DNA of 64,000 nucleotides, from assembly GCA_965279005.1 (NCBI GenBank), contig CBDIHK010000023.1, positions 62,001-126,000 on the forward strand, read 5' to 3'. This DNA is from Planctobacterium sp965279005. Its GTDB lineage: Bacteria; Pseudomonadota; Gammaproteobacteria; Enterobacterales; Alteromonadaceae. The notes under the pieces were generated by a model that saw only the letters and a list, made by a program, of their open reading frames with translations, was not told the DNA's origin and did not search any database. Below are positions 26,720 through 35,211 of the stretch, one piece after another. The position numbers and the translations under genes are program-made. Within the stretch, counting starts at the first letter, position 1; each line of letters opens with the position of its first letter.

Positions 26720-29179
26720 CTACATGCGGTAGCTTAGGGACACATAGAAATAGCGGCCAACGCTGCCAAAGGGTGCAGATGATGAATAGGGGAAGATGCC
26801 GTTTTCTCCCCTGAATACCGATCCCGTTTCTGACGGATGTGCCGGATAATTATCGCCTAAATTGCGCACGCCAAGGCTGATTTTGCCCTGGTTACCCCAG
26901 GTATAGCTAGCTTCAAAGTCCAATAGCCACTCGCTTGGATAATAGCTGTCCGTCGCGGGGTTGTTGCTCGAATCCCCCAATAACATACTGCCAAATTTCA
27001 ACAGGCGTGAAGTAAAAGCAAAATTTTGGTATTCAGTGCCTAGCTCCAAGCGCATATTGTCGCTAGGTTGTGCTGACTCAATGCGGGTGGTCTCTGCACG
27101 GCTAAACAAAAATATCGGATCGATTCCTTCAAAGGCTCCCGGTAACCTGATGTCGCCAATAATATCGGTATGGTTCCTGTGGTATGCGGCTTTAGCGAGC
27201 CACTGCAGGCCACCGGCATTAAAACCCTGTTGGTAGCTAATATCGTAGCCGGTGGTACGGGTATCAAAAGTATTGCTAAAGAACCGGGCTTGGCTCACAC
27301 CTAAGCTAGCCATGAGGTCTACAACATCTTGACCAAACCTATCGGCATTGGGGCGGATATTGCCGGTCAGTGCAATCCTGTTGTCCACCTCTGTCCAATA
27401 CCAATCTATGTTTAGCTCTCCCAGCTCATTTGGCTGGTAGCGAAGCCCAAGGGCGATATGCTTGGACTCTTCCGCTTGCAGCGGCGTAGCTCCCAATGCT
27501 TGTGCCACCGGGTCTTGAACCGGAAAAGTCCCGGCCTGGATCAACTCATTGGTATTATTGGCATTTTGTACTGTTGCTATCGAAGAAAACACCGACTGTC
27601 CAAGGGAAGGGGCGCGGAAACCGGTACTGGCCGACGCTCGTATAAACAAATCAGGCTGTACTTGGTAACCGCTGGCGATTTTGCCATCCAGGCTGGAACC
27701 AAAGTCCTGGTTATCTTCCGCCCTAAGCGCAACCTGCAACTGCCAAGCCAGCGAAGCCTGGTACTCCAGATCTAGATACAGGGCCAGGTTGCGGCGTGAT
27801 TCATCCACTTGGCTGGCAGGTTGGAATCCTGGGAAAACCTGTGCACCCGCAGCGGCAGGGGCACCTAGGTTTGGCCCGTCCAATATATCAATCCCACCGT
27901 CTTGGTAAGACGCGGGCTCGCCAGGGACAATTTCATAATGCTCATACCTCAGCTCGGCACCCACTGCCAAAAACAGCTCGGGTGTTAATTCCTTGCCCAG
28001 GTTAACGTCTAAAGTATCCTGCCAAAACCTGAGCTGCCCACTGTCAAAACGGGTAGGACTTAGGTTGCCAAACGAAGTATTCAAGCTATTGTGCACAAAA
28101 TAGTGCAGCTGGTTAGCCCCAAAAGTATTGCTTACATCCCAACTCCAGGCATTTTGTGTTTGCCCGCTTATCCCTAGCCCCAGGTTGATGTCTGTGATTT
28201 CTGGGCGGATCAGCGGCAAAAAACCATCGGGGTAGATACTGCGCACATTGCGGTTATCGCGCGGACGGCGGAAAAAACCCGCAGCTTCAGAATCCCGCTG
28301 TTGCCAATGGCCAAAGGCATAGCCCTTCCAAGCCTCCGCCAGTACCCACTCACCATTAAAATGGAAAGTAATCGCCTGCTGCTCTGGCAAGCCAAAACGG
28401 TGGTTAATAGGAAACTGGTTTGTTGGATCAGCGTTCCTGGGATCGCCATCAAAGTATTGCGGCCGCGGATCTGGATTGCTGCGGTTAGTGGCTTGGTTGT
28501 CGAGTAAGGTTATTCCGGCATTCCAATAACCAGTATCCGCCAATGCCTGGCCATAGCTGACATGCAGGGCTAGTTGCTCGCCATCCCCTGCGTCTGCCAC
28601 ACCAGCTTGGCTATGAAACTGCCAACCGGTTGCGCTTTTCAACACGATATTGATGATGCCAGCAATGGCATCAGAACCGTATTGGGCGGCGGCGCCATCG
28701 CGCAATACTTCTACTTTTTCCACCGCAGCCACCGGCAAGGTTTGCAAATCAACCGCTTGCGAACCCCTGCCAATACTGTTGTTTAAATGCACCAATGCCG
28801 ATGTGTGCAGCCGTTTCCCGTTAACTAGAACCAGGGTTTGGTCTGGTTCCATTCCGCGAAGTGTAAATGGTGGCACGTGGTCTGTACCATCGGTAATACT
28901 GGGTTGCGGACGGTTTACATAGGGCGACAAACGCTGCAAGGCCCGGCTGAGATCCCAAAAGCCGGTGGACAGCAACTCATGGCCATAAAAAGTATCGACA
29001 GGTACGAGGGACAGATCCCGCCGCTTGCCGCCACGCCGGTTTCCCAAATCGACTGTCGCGTGTAGTAGCTGCTCAAAACTCAGCTCAGCTAGGGCATCCA
29101 AATCTTGCGCCAAAACCGGGGAGCACAGGCCAGACGCTAAACCTAAGCAAACAACTCTAGATAAACTGGTGATACGCAT
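26720..29179 (-). CDS. TonB-dependent outer-membrane receptor
   Basis: An 819-residue receptor with a signal peptide (ending PVLAQ, residue ~25). The plug domain (about 55-180) contains RGMEPDQTLVLVNGKRLH and VEVLRDGAAAQYGSDAIAGIINIVLK, which are strong plug signatures. A 22-strand beta-barrel is predicted, ending in the aromatic-rich FYVSLSYRM. It imports a ligand such as a siderophore, vitamin or oligomer using TonB energy. The ligand is unknown; there is no adjacent ABC importer or hydrolase, so genome context gives no hint. Confidence 0.93.
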   Translation of the reverse strand: MRITSLSRVVCLGLASGLCSPVLAQDLDALAELSFEQLLHATVDLGNRRGGKRRDLSLVPVDTFYGHELLSTGFWDLSRALQRLSPYVNRPQPSITDGTDHVPPFTLRGMEPDQTLVLVNGKRLHTSALVHLNNSIGRGSQAVDLQTLPVAAVEKVEVLRDGAAAQYGSDAIAGIINIVLKSATGWQFHSQAGVADAGDGEQLALHVSYGQALADTGYWNAGITLLDNQATNRSNPDPRPQYFDGDPRNADPTNQFPINHRFGLPEQQAITFHFNGEWVLAEAWKGYAFGHWQQRDSEAAGFFRRPRDNRNVRSIYPDGFLPLIRPEITDINLGLGISGQTQNAWSWDVSNTFGANQLHYFVHNSLNTSFGNLSPTRFDSGQLRFWQDTLDVNLGKELTPELFLAVGAELRYEHYEIVPGEPASYQDGGIDILDGPNLGAPAAAGAQVFPGFQPASQVDESRRNLALYLDLEYQASLAWQLQVALRAEDNQDFGSSLDGKIASGYQVQPDLFIRASASTGFRAPSLGQSVFSSIATVQNANNTNELIQAGTFPVQDPVAQALGATPLQAEESKHIALGLRYQPNELGELNIDWYWTEVDNRIALTGNIRPNADRFGQDVVDLMASLGVSQARFFSNTFDTRTTGYDISYQQGFNAGGLQWLAKAAYHRNHTDIIGDIRLPGAFEGIDPIFLFSRAETTRIESAQPSDNMRLELGTEYQNFAFTSRLLKFGSMLLGDSSNNPATDSYYPSEWLLDFEASYTWGNQGKISLGVRNLGDNYPAHPSETGSVFRGENGIFPYSSSAPFGSVGRYFYVSLSYRM

Positions 29180-29360
29180 ACAAGCGCTTTCTCTCCAACA
29201 GCAAACACAAGCCTATAAATTGAGTTTAGGTGAACTATTAATGATCGCCAGTGGAGATTGTGTTACCGGATACATGCACCGGTTAACCCAGTTTTGATCT
29301 ATTTGCATTGCAATTCAGGTTGTTAGCCTCTGTGTTGCAGTGCTATCTTGAACCGCTATT

Positions 29361-29383
29361 TTACCGATTCTATTAACTATGTG
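29361..29383. repeat. Possible degenerate end of the ATACCGATTCC element
   Basis: 19 of 23 bases match the element end. It lies just upstream of the phosphoesterase gene. The match is short and could be chance. Confidence 0.3.
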
Positions 29384-29400
29384 GTCTTAGGAGAAGGGAA

Positions 29401-30132
29401 TTGTTTTTTGGCCGCTACAAACAGATCCAGCAGCATCCAGAGGGGCGTTTGTTTGCCATTGGCGATGTCCATGGTTGTTTAGGTGCATTACAAGTTTTGT
29501 TGACCCAAATCCAATTCGATAGCCAAGTAGACCAGGTAATCTTCCTGGGTGATTTAGCTGACCGCGGCAAGCAAAACCTCGAGACGTTTGACTTTGTTTT
29601 AGACAAGCCCTATTTCCACTTAGTCGCAGGCAACCACGAAGATTTGCTAGTTGCAGCATATAGCGACAACGTCCAGGTTCCCAAAGAGATGCTCGACTAT
29701 TGGCATAGTGACGATGGCAACTGGACGCAATCTGTTGACGATAAAACCCTACAAAACATCATCACCCGGTTGGGACAACAGGCCTACTTTATTTTTGAAG
29801 CACAAACGAACACAGGTAAAACCTTCGGCTTAACCCACGCTGGGTATGATGACGCTAGATGGTTCAACCCAAACAACAACTACGACTACAGTTATTTCCG
29901 CAAATTAATGTGGTCACGACAAAGGGCTGAATCGATCGGCCATGGCTTAGAACCAGTGTCAGGCATAGATTATACAGTGCACGGCCATACAATCTTTCGC
30001 GAGCCAATGCTAGATGGCAACGCGATTTTTATTGATACCGGCAAGTGCTGCGGTGGTAAACTCACTGCGTTGGATTTGGACAAATTTGTCCTAACAGGGA
30101 GTTTGGCGAAGAGTATTCACCAATCGCTTTGA
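29401..30132 (+). CDS. Metallophosphoesterase, PrpA/lambda phosphatase type
   Basis: A 243-residue phosphoprotein-phosphatase-like enzyme. The metal motifs are in order: GDVHG, GDLADRG, GNHE, then a histidine in LTHAGYD and a final GHTI. This pattern is that of PPP-family Ser/Thr phosphatases such as PrpA/PrpB and phage lambda phosphatase. The start is TTG at 29401, supported by the AGGAG ribosome binding site at 29389-29393, 7 bases away; no in-frame ATG lies before the GDVHG motif. It is not in an operon. Confidence 0.88.
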   Translation: MFFGRYKQIQQHPEGRLFAIGDVHGCLGALQVLLTQIQFDSQVDQVIFLGDLADRGKQNLETFDFVLDKPYFHLVAGNHEDLLVAAYSDNVQVPKEMLDYWHSDDGNWTQSVDDKTLQNIITRLGQQAYFIFEAQTNTGKTFGLTHAGYDDARWFNPNNNYDYSYFRKLMWSRQRAESIGHGLEPVSGIDYTVHGHTIFREPMLDGNAIFIDTGKCCGGKLTALDLDKFVLTGSLAKSIHQSL

Positions 30133-30226
30133 TTACTCACCTATCGATCACTAGACACTATTCTTGCGCTGATTCCTGCTCGCTCATTATTACTCAATAT
30201 CATAACGGAAAAATTGGTCAGCAAAT

Positions 30227-33200
30227 TTAACTCTTTACCTCCTTGCTAATTATATACCGGAACTGCCTGTCGAGTTCGCTCACACCTAACCCGCTCTTTT
30301 TAATCACTTTTAGCTGTGTCGGAATGCGTTCCTTCATAGCTTCTATATGGCTGATAACACCAATGGTTTTGCCTAAGGCATTGAGGTTGTCCAGGGCATC
30401 TAGGGCAATATCCAGGGTTTCGGTATCTAAGGTACCAAAGCCTTCGTCAAGGAACAGTGAGTCAATGCTGGTTTTATGGCTCACTAAATCGGAAAGCGCC
30501 AATGCCAGGGCAAGGCTGACCAAAAAACTCTCTCCGCCAGACAGGGTTTTGGTATTTCGTTCAACGTCGCCTTGCCAGGTATCTATCACGGCCAGCATTA
30601 ACCCGGCCTTGTCCTTGCGCTTCAGTAGATATCTACCATGCAGTTTATCCAACTGTATATTCGCCAAATAAATCAGATTATCCAATGTCAGGCCTTGGGC
30701 AAAGCGCCGAAATTTGTCGCCGCTGGCAGAGCCAATTAGCGCGTGCAAATAGCTGAGGTCGTCAAATACCTGCTCTTGGGCAGCGACCTGTCCCAGCAAC
30801 GCTTGTTGGCGTTGACTTTCCTCCTTGTCGGCCTGCAACCTTTGTCCGATCTGGGCATTGCTTGTGATCACAGCCTCCCGCTGGGTTTCCAACTCCCGAA
30901 GCAATTGCTGTACTTCTTGCTCTGGTGTTTTTTGCCATGTGCCAGCATTTTCTGTATTTGTCAGGATCTGCACCCGTTCTTGTGCCTGTTGCAACAGGGT
31001 GTTGGCTTTTTCCAAGTCGGCTTCAAGGCTTCTTTTAAGCGCTGTTAACGCTTCTTGTTGCCCTGGGCTTAACAAAGCCAGTTCAAATTCAGACTGGGAG
31101 GCAAAGGGGCTGCCTTTTAGCATTTGCTGCCACTCTTGCTCAGCGCTTGTGCAACTTACAACGGCTTCGTCGTAACTTTTGGACAATACCTTCTGTTCCG
31201 AGACGACTTGAATATGTTCATTTTCAACGCGCTTCTGCGTTGCCGCAGCCTGCTCCAAGGCATCTTCAGCCGCGCTGATTGACTGGGCGGACTTTTGCCT
31301 CGCCTGTTCTACCAATTCATTACCAAATATCGCCTTCCGGTTATCCCTTAGCTCACTGAGTTCTTGCTCTATTACCGCCTTTTGTTGCGTTGCTGCCGTC
31401 AGGCCTGTTTGGGCTGTGCTGAGTTTCCCTTTAGCGGACACAAGCCTTTCTGAAACTATGGTCAGGTTTTGTTGCAACTCATGTGCAGATTGCTGCTTCT
31501 CTTTATAACGTTGGGCTGCTTGTTGTTTGTCCTGCAGCCATTGGGCATTGTCAGTTGCAGGTAATTCATGTCCTTTCCCGGTAACCTCCTCGGACAGGGT
31601 GCGTTGCTCTTGCTGTACTTGCAGGCCGATAGTCTCAACCTGTTTTTGTTTTTCTGAGCAATTCTGCTTTTGATTGACAATATTTTGCGTTATTAACTTA
31701 AGCTCGTTTTCTAACTCGTTTTTCTCTTTTGCCAGCGATTCGAATTTATCCCTGGCTTGCAGCCACTGTTTTTCCGCTGTTTGCAGCGCCAGCAACTGTG
31801 CTTCGATAGCTTTTACCTGGCTTTGCCACTGGGCTTCGAGGTTGTGCAGTGCTTCAGGCGCCTCAATAGTCAAAGACAAACCTAGCGCCTGCATGGTATT
31901 GCCCCACTCTAGTTGCCCTGAAGCCAAAGCCTGCCGCAACGCAGAATGGCGTTTTTCCAACTCTTGCAACCGGCCTTGCGCACTGCCGAGCCTTTCTTTG
32001 GCCTCGGTACCGGCTAGCTCAATGTTATCCAGCTCTTTTGCAGCAGCATCAACGCGTTGCTGGGTTTGCGGGATATCCAAGTTGCTGCCTGCTTTTGGAT
32101 GCTCCGTAGCACCACACAATGGGCATTCTTCCCCTTTTGACAGTAGGCGGCGGAAATGGGCAAGCTGCTCTTCCTGGGTAATTAATTGCTGCAAGTCAGC
32201 CAGGGTTTGTTTTTGCTTTGAGTAAGCCTGGCGCATCTCTACCACCTTGCCATTCAACAAAACAATTTGCTCAGTAAGTTGCGCGTGCTCGGTATCGTTT
32301 AGCGCCTTTTCTTGTATTGCCTCAAGGTACTTTTGTTGGGTCGCTGTGGCAGCGTGAAACAGCGGCCAACGTTGGTTATGTTGCTGCATTTGCATGCGCA
32401 ACTGGTCACTATCAGCTTGTCTGTTCAATTGCCGCCAATGGGCTTCACTGTGGCTCAGCTTTTCTTTTTCTTCTTCGTAGCGGTTGTTTGCAACCTCCAG
32501 CTTGGCAGACAATTCAGCTTGCCCGGTGGCCTCTGCCTCTAGCGCTATTTGCATTAGCGACAATTCCTCAGCTAGCTTTTGCTGTTCGTGGTTTTGCCGT
32601 TCAATTTGCGTCAGCCGCACGCCCCAGGCATCAACAAGCCCAGCCAACTGCGCATCTTGGCTGTGCTTGGCCAAGTAGTGTTGGTTTTGTGTAAGTTCTT
32701 TCTGGAGTTCGTGTTCTTGTGCAAGCAACGCCTGGTATTGGCTGTCAAGTTGTGCAACTTGCTCGCCGTTTTGTTTTAGATCTTCACACGCTTCTTGGTA
32801 ACGCTCTTGTTTGACCTGGATTTTTGAATCAAGTGGCAATACTTTTTGAGTAATCAATCGCTCCTGTTCGGCGCCTTTAGCTTTTTCTGCGGCCAGTTCA
32901 GAACGGCACCGGGACAGGCTCCCATTGCTTTCATCCAACTGTTTATGGAGTTGCGACTGGCTCTGTTGTATTGTTTGCAATGAGCGCAACAGATCCGCTG
33001 TTCTGGTACGCAAATCTTCCAGCAAGCGCCATGTTGGCAATAATTTCCCAGCCGGCTCGCTCCTGGCCAAACGTTCCAGGGAAGCGGACGCCTCTTCCAT
33101 TGCACGCTTCGCCGCAGCCAACCGCTGCTCGCCATTTTGCTGGCCCTGCTGGGCTACTTGTAGCTGCTCCCACCATTTGGCGTGTTGCTGGTTTTGGCCT

Positions 33201-33916
33201 ATGCGCCAATCCAGCCAAAGGCGTTTTTGCTGGAAAGCATTTTGCAAAAATAGTAACTCTTGTTTTTCCAACTCACCAAGCAATTGCACCGTTTCTGCCT
33301 TTGCCTTTAGTTCAGCCAGTTGTTGTTTCGCCGCTGAATGGTGTTCGTGCACCTTGATGGAAATATCACCATATATCTCAGTGCCGGTTAACTCCTCAAG
33401 CAACTCGGCCCGTTCCGAGTCACTGGCATTTAAGAATGCGGCGAAGCCACCTTGCGCCAGCATCATGGAACGGGTAAACCGGGCGAAGTCCAAGCCAGTG
33501 ATTTTTTCCACTTCTTTAATTTTGGGGGATATCTGGTGTGCCAGAATTTTACCACTTTGCACATCTGCCAGCTCGACATCGGCTGGCTGGAAGTTCCCAT
33601 CTACATTCCCCCTTGCCCTGCGCATACTCCAAAAAGCCCGGTAGGTTTTGCCTTTCACCTCAAATTCGACTTCAGCAACAGACTCAGCTGTGCCCCGCGT
33701 CATGATTTCATTGGAAGACTGGGTAATGGGGCCTAACCGCGGGGTTTGGTGGTACAGGGCCAGGCAGATGGCATCCAACAATGTGGTTTTTCCGGCGCCA
33801 GTCGGCCCGGTTATGGCAAATAGGCCATTATCCGCAAATGGCGCCTGGGTAAAGTCTATACACCATTCACCTTTGAGGGAATTGAGGTTTTTTAGATGCA
33901 GCGACAGGATTTTCAT
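30227..33916 (-). CDS. sbcC: Exonuclease subunit SbcC
   Basis: A 1229-residue Rad50-class ATPase. The Walker A is GPTGAGKTT (37-45), two long coiled coils flank the zinc hook CPLCG (C598, C601), and the C-terminal lobe carries the LSGGE signature and Walker B FLDEGFGTLD. With SbcD it makes an ATP-dependent nuclease that cuts hairpins and processes DNA ends and palindromes. The start overlaps the sbcD stop by four bases (ATGA). The window's structured inverted-repeat element is a type of sequence that SbcCD is known to attack when it forms hairpins. Confidence 0.97.
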   Translation of the reverse strand: MKILSLHLKNLNSLKGEWCIDFTQAPFADNGLFAITGPTGAGKTTLLDAICLALYHQTPRLGPITQSSNEIMTRGTAESVAEVEFEVKGKTYRAFWSMRRARGNVDGNFQPADVELADVQSGKILAHQISPKIKEVEKITGLDFARFTRSMMLAQGGFAAFLNASDSERAELLEELTGTEIYGDISIKVHEHHSAAKQQLAELKAKAETVQLLGELEKQELLFLQNAFQQKRLWLDWRIGQNQQHAKWWEQLQVAQQGQQNGEQRLAAAKRAMEEASASLERLARSEPAGKLLPTWRLLEDLRTRTADLLRSLQTIQQSQSQLHKQLDESNGSLSRCRSELAAEKAKGAEQERLITQKVLPLDSKIQVKQERYQEACEDLKQNGEQVAQLDSQYQALLAQEHELQKELTQNQHYLAKHSQDAQLAGLVDAWGVRLTQIERQNHEQQKLAEELSLMQIALEAEATGQAELSAKLEVANNRYEEEKEKLSHSEAHWRQLNRQADSDQLRMQMQQHNQRWPLFHAATATQQKYLEAIQEKALNDTEHAQLTEQIVLLNGKVVEMRQAYSKQKQTLADLQQLITQEEQLAHFRRLLSKGEECPLCGATEHPKAGSNLDIPQTQQRVDAAAKELDNIELAGTEAKERLGSAQGRLQELEKRHSALRQALASGQLEWGNTMQALGLSLTIEAPEALHNLEAQWQSQVKAIEAQLLALQTAEKQWLQARDKFESLAKEKNELENELKLITQNIVNQKQNCSEKQKQVETIGLQVQQEQRTLSEEVTGKGHELPATDNAQWLQDKQQAAQRYKEKQQSAHELQQNLTIVSERLVSAKGKLSTAQTGLTAATQQKAVIEQELSELRDNRKAIFGNELVEQARQKSAQSISAAEDALEQAAATQKRVENEHIQVVSEQKVLSKSYDEAVVSCTSAEQEWQQMLKGSPFASQSEFELALLSPGQQEALTALKRSLEADLEKANTLLQQAQERVQILTNTENAGTWQKTPEQEVQQLLRELETQREAVITSNAQIGQRLQADKEESQRQQALLGQVAAQEQVFDDLSYLHALIGSASGDKFRRFAQGLTLDNLIYLANIQLDKLHGRYLLKRKDKAGLMLAVIDTWQGDVERNTKTLSGGESFLVSLALALALSDLVSHKTSIDSLFLDEGFGTLDTETLDIALDALDNLNALGKTIGVISHIEAMKERIPTQLKVIKKSGLGVSELDRQFRYIISKEVKS

Positions 33917-35160
33917 TGCAAGCCTTCGCTGTGCTGTACTTCTGACAGCACCTGGTCAAACAGCAGTTTAATGCGTCCTAAGCGCGCTTGTTCAGCGTCG
34001 CTTTCAAACAATTCAACACTTATCCGTTTTTCAAACACCTCGTGGGGTGATAATTCCGCCAGGGTTTCGGCATTTTGTTGGTCTAACAGTTGGCGCCTTG
34101 AGTTTTTAGCGCGGCGCAGTTGCAATACCTCCACATTCAGTCCTTCACACATTGCCTGTATCCGCTGTTGCAGATCTGATAAATAATCCTGTGTTTCCAC
34201 TTCAATGCTAAGCCATAAAGGTTCTTCATCCTGCGGATGCCCAAGTGTGCCCAACTGCGCTTCAAGCTCTGGCAGATCTCCTTTTAACACCGCCAATTTT
34301 CGAAATAACGGCAGCGCAATTGGCAAGATGTCCGGTTTGCTGGATAAGCCTCCCTGGCAACCAAAAGTAAGCAGCACTACCTCTTTGCTGCTGCCCACTT
34401 CATCAAAGCTGAGTGGAATGGGCGAACCGCTGTATCGAATAAATTCAGATTTTGCCACAACCTGGGGCTTGTGAATGTGGCCTAGGGCGATGTAGTCGGC
34501 AGGCGGGAAGCCTTTGGCGTCGAAGCCATCGAGCGAACCTATGTAAATGTCGCGCACGCTCTCTGACTGGGTCACGCCCAGCGCGCTTAAATGCCCCGTA
34601 GCAATTATAGGCACTGCACGGCCCAGGTCATTTCGCCGTTGTTCCGCTAAGCCATAAATATGCTGATAATGCTGTTGGATTGCCTCGCCTAGCGCCTGCC
34701 TTTTTTGCAGACCGGTTTCGCCTGCACTGCTTTTAACCACATCCCGGGGCCGGATATAAGGGATGCCACAAATGATGGCAGCCACATCACCGCTTTTGTC
34801 CAAAAGCTCAATCACCTGGGATTCTGGCTCAATATCGGTACTGGCGATGACATGGGTGTTCAGGCAGGCGAGCAAATGCCGGGATTCATTCAGTACCGAC
34901 ACCGAATCGTGGTTGCCGCCCAACACCACCAAAGTGCAATCAAGCAACTGCAGGTCAACCACAAATTTATTGTACATTTCACGGGCGTAGCTAGGCGGTG
35001 TCCCGGTGTCAAACACATCCCCTGCCACTATGATGGCATCTACCGAATGCGCGACAACAAGCCTTAACAACTCCTGTAAAAAGGCCTGATGCTCTGTTTT
35101 ACGGCTCTTGGTAAAGAAGTTTTGGCCTAAATGCCAATCAGAGGTGTGCAGTATTTTCAT
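33913..35160 (-). CDS. sbcD: Exonuclease subunit SbcD
   Basis: A 415-residue Mre11-class nuclease. The phosphoesterase motifs are visible: HTSDWHLGQ, VAGDVFDTG, GGNHDS, and later ATGHLSALG and LGHIHKPQ. It provides the manganese-dependent nuclease site of SbcCD. It precedes sbcC in an ATGA-coupled pair. The ABC-3C ATPase gene ends 51 bases upstream on the same strand, so read-through from that cluster into sbcDC is possible. Confidence 0.97.
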   Translation of the reverse strand: MKILHTSDWHLGQNFFTKSRKTEHQAFLQELLRLVVAHSVDAIIVAGDVFDTGTPPSYAREMYNKFVVDLQLLDCTLVVLGGNHDSVSVLNESRHLLACLNTHVIASTDIEPESQVIELLDKSGDVAAIICGIPYIRPRDVVKSSAGETGLQKRQALGEAIQQHYQHIYGLAEQRRNDLGRAVPIIATGHLSALGVTQSESVRDIYIGSLDGFDAKGFPPADYIALGHIHKPQVVAKSEFIRYSGSPIPLSFDEVGSSKEVVLLTFGCQGGLSSKPDILPIALPLFRKLAVLKGDLPELEAQLGTLGHPQDEEPLWLSIEVETQDYLSDLQQRIQAMCEGLNVEVLQLRRAKNSRRQLLDQQNAETLAELSPHEVFEKRISVELFESDAEQARLGRIKLLFDQVLSEVQHSEGLQ

Positions 35161-35211
35161 TTTTTAAGCCCTAACCTCAAAAAAACAGGTGCTTGCTAAC
35201 AAATGGCATTC

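Noticed and set aside
26720..29179. Naming the TonB receptor ligand (siderophore or vitamin B12)
   Set aside because: No adjacent transport or enzyme gene and no Fur box or riboswitch was seen upstream.
32925..33644. 239-codon frame antisense to sbcC
   Set aside because: Shadow of SbcC coiled-coil codons; no start site or motif.
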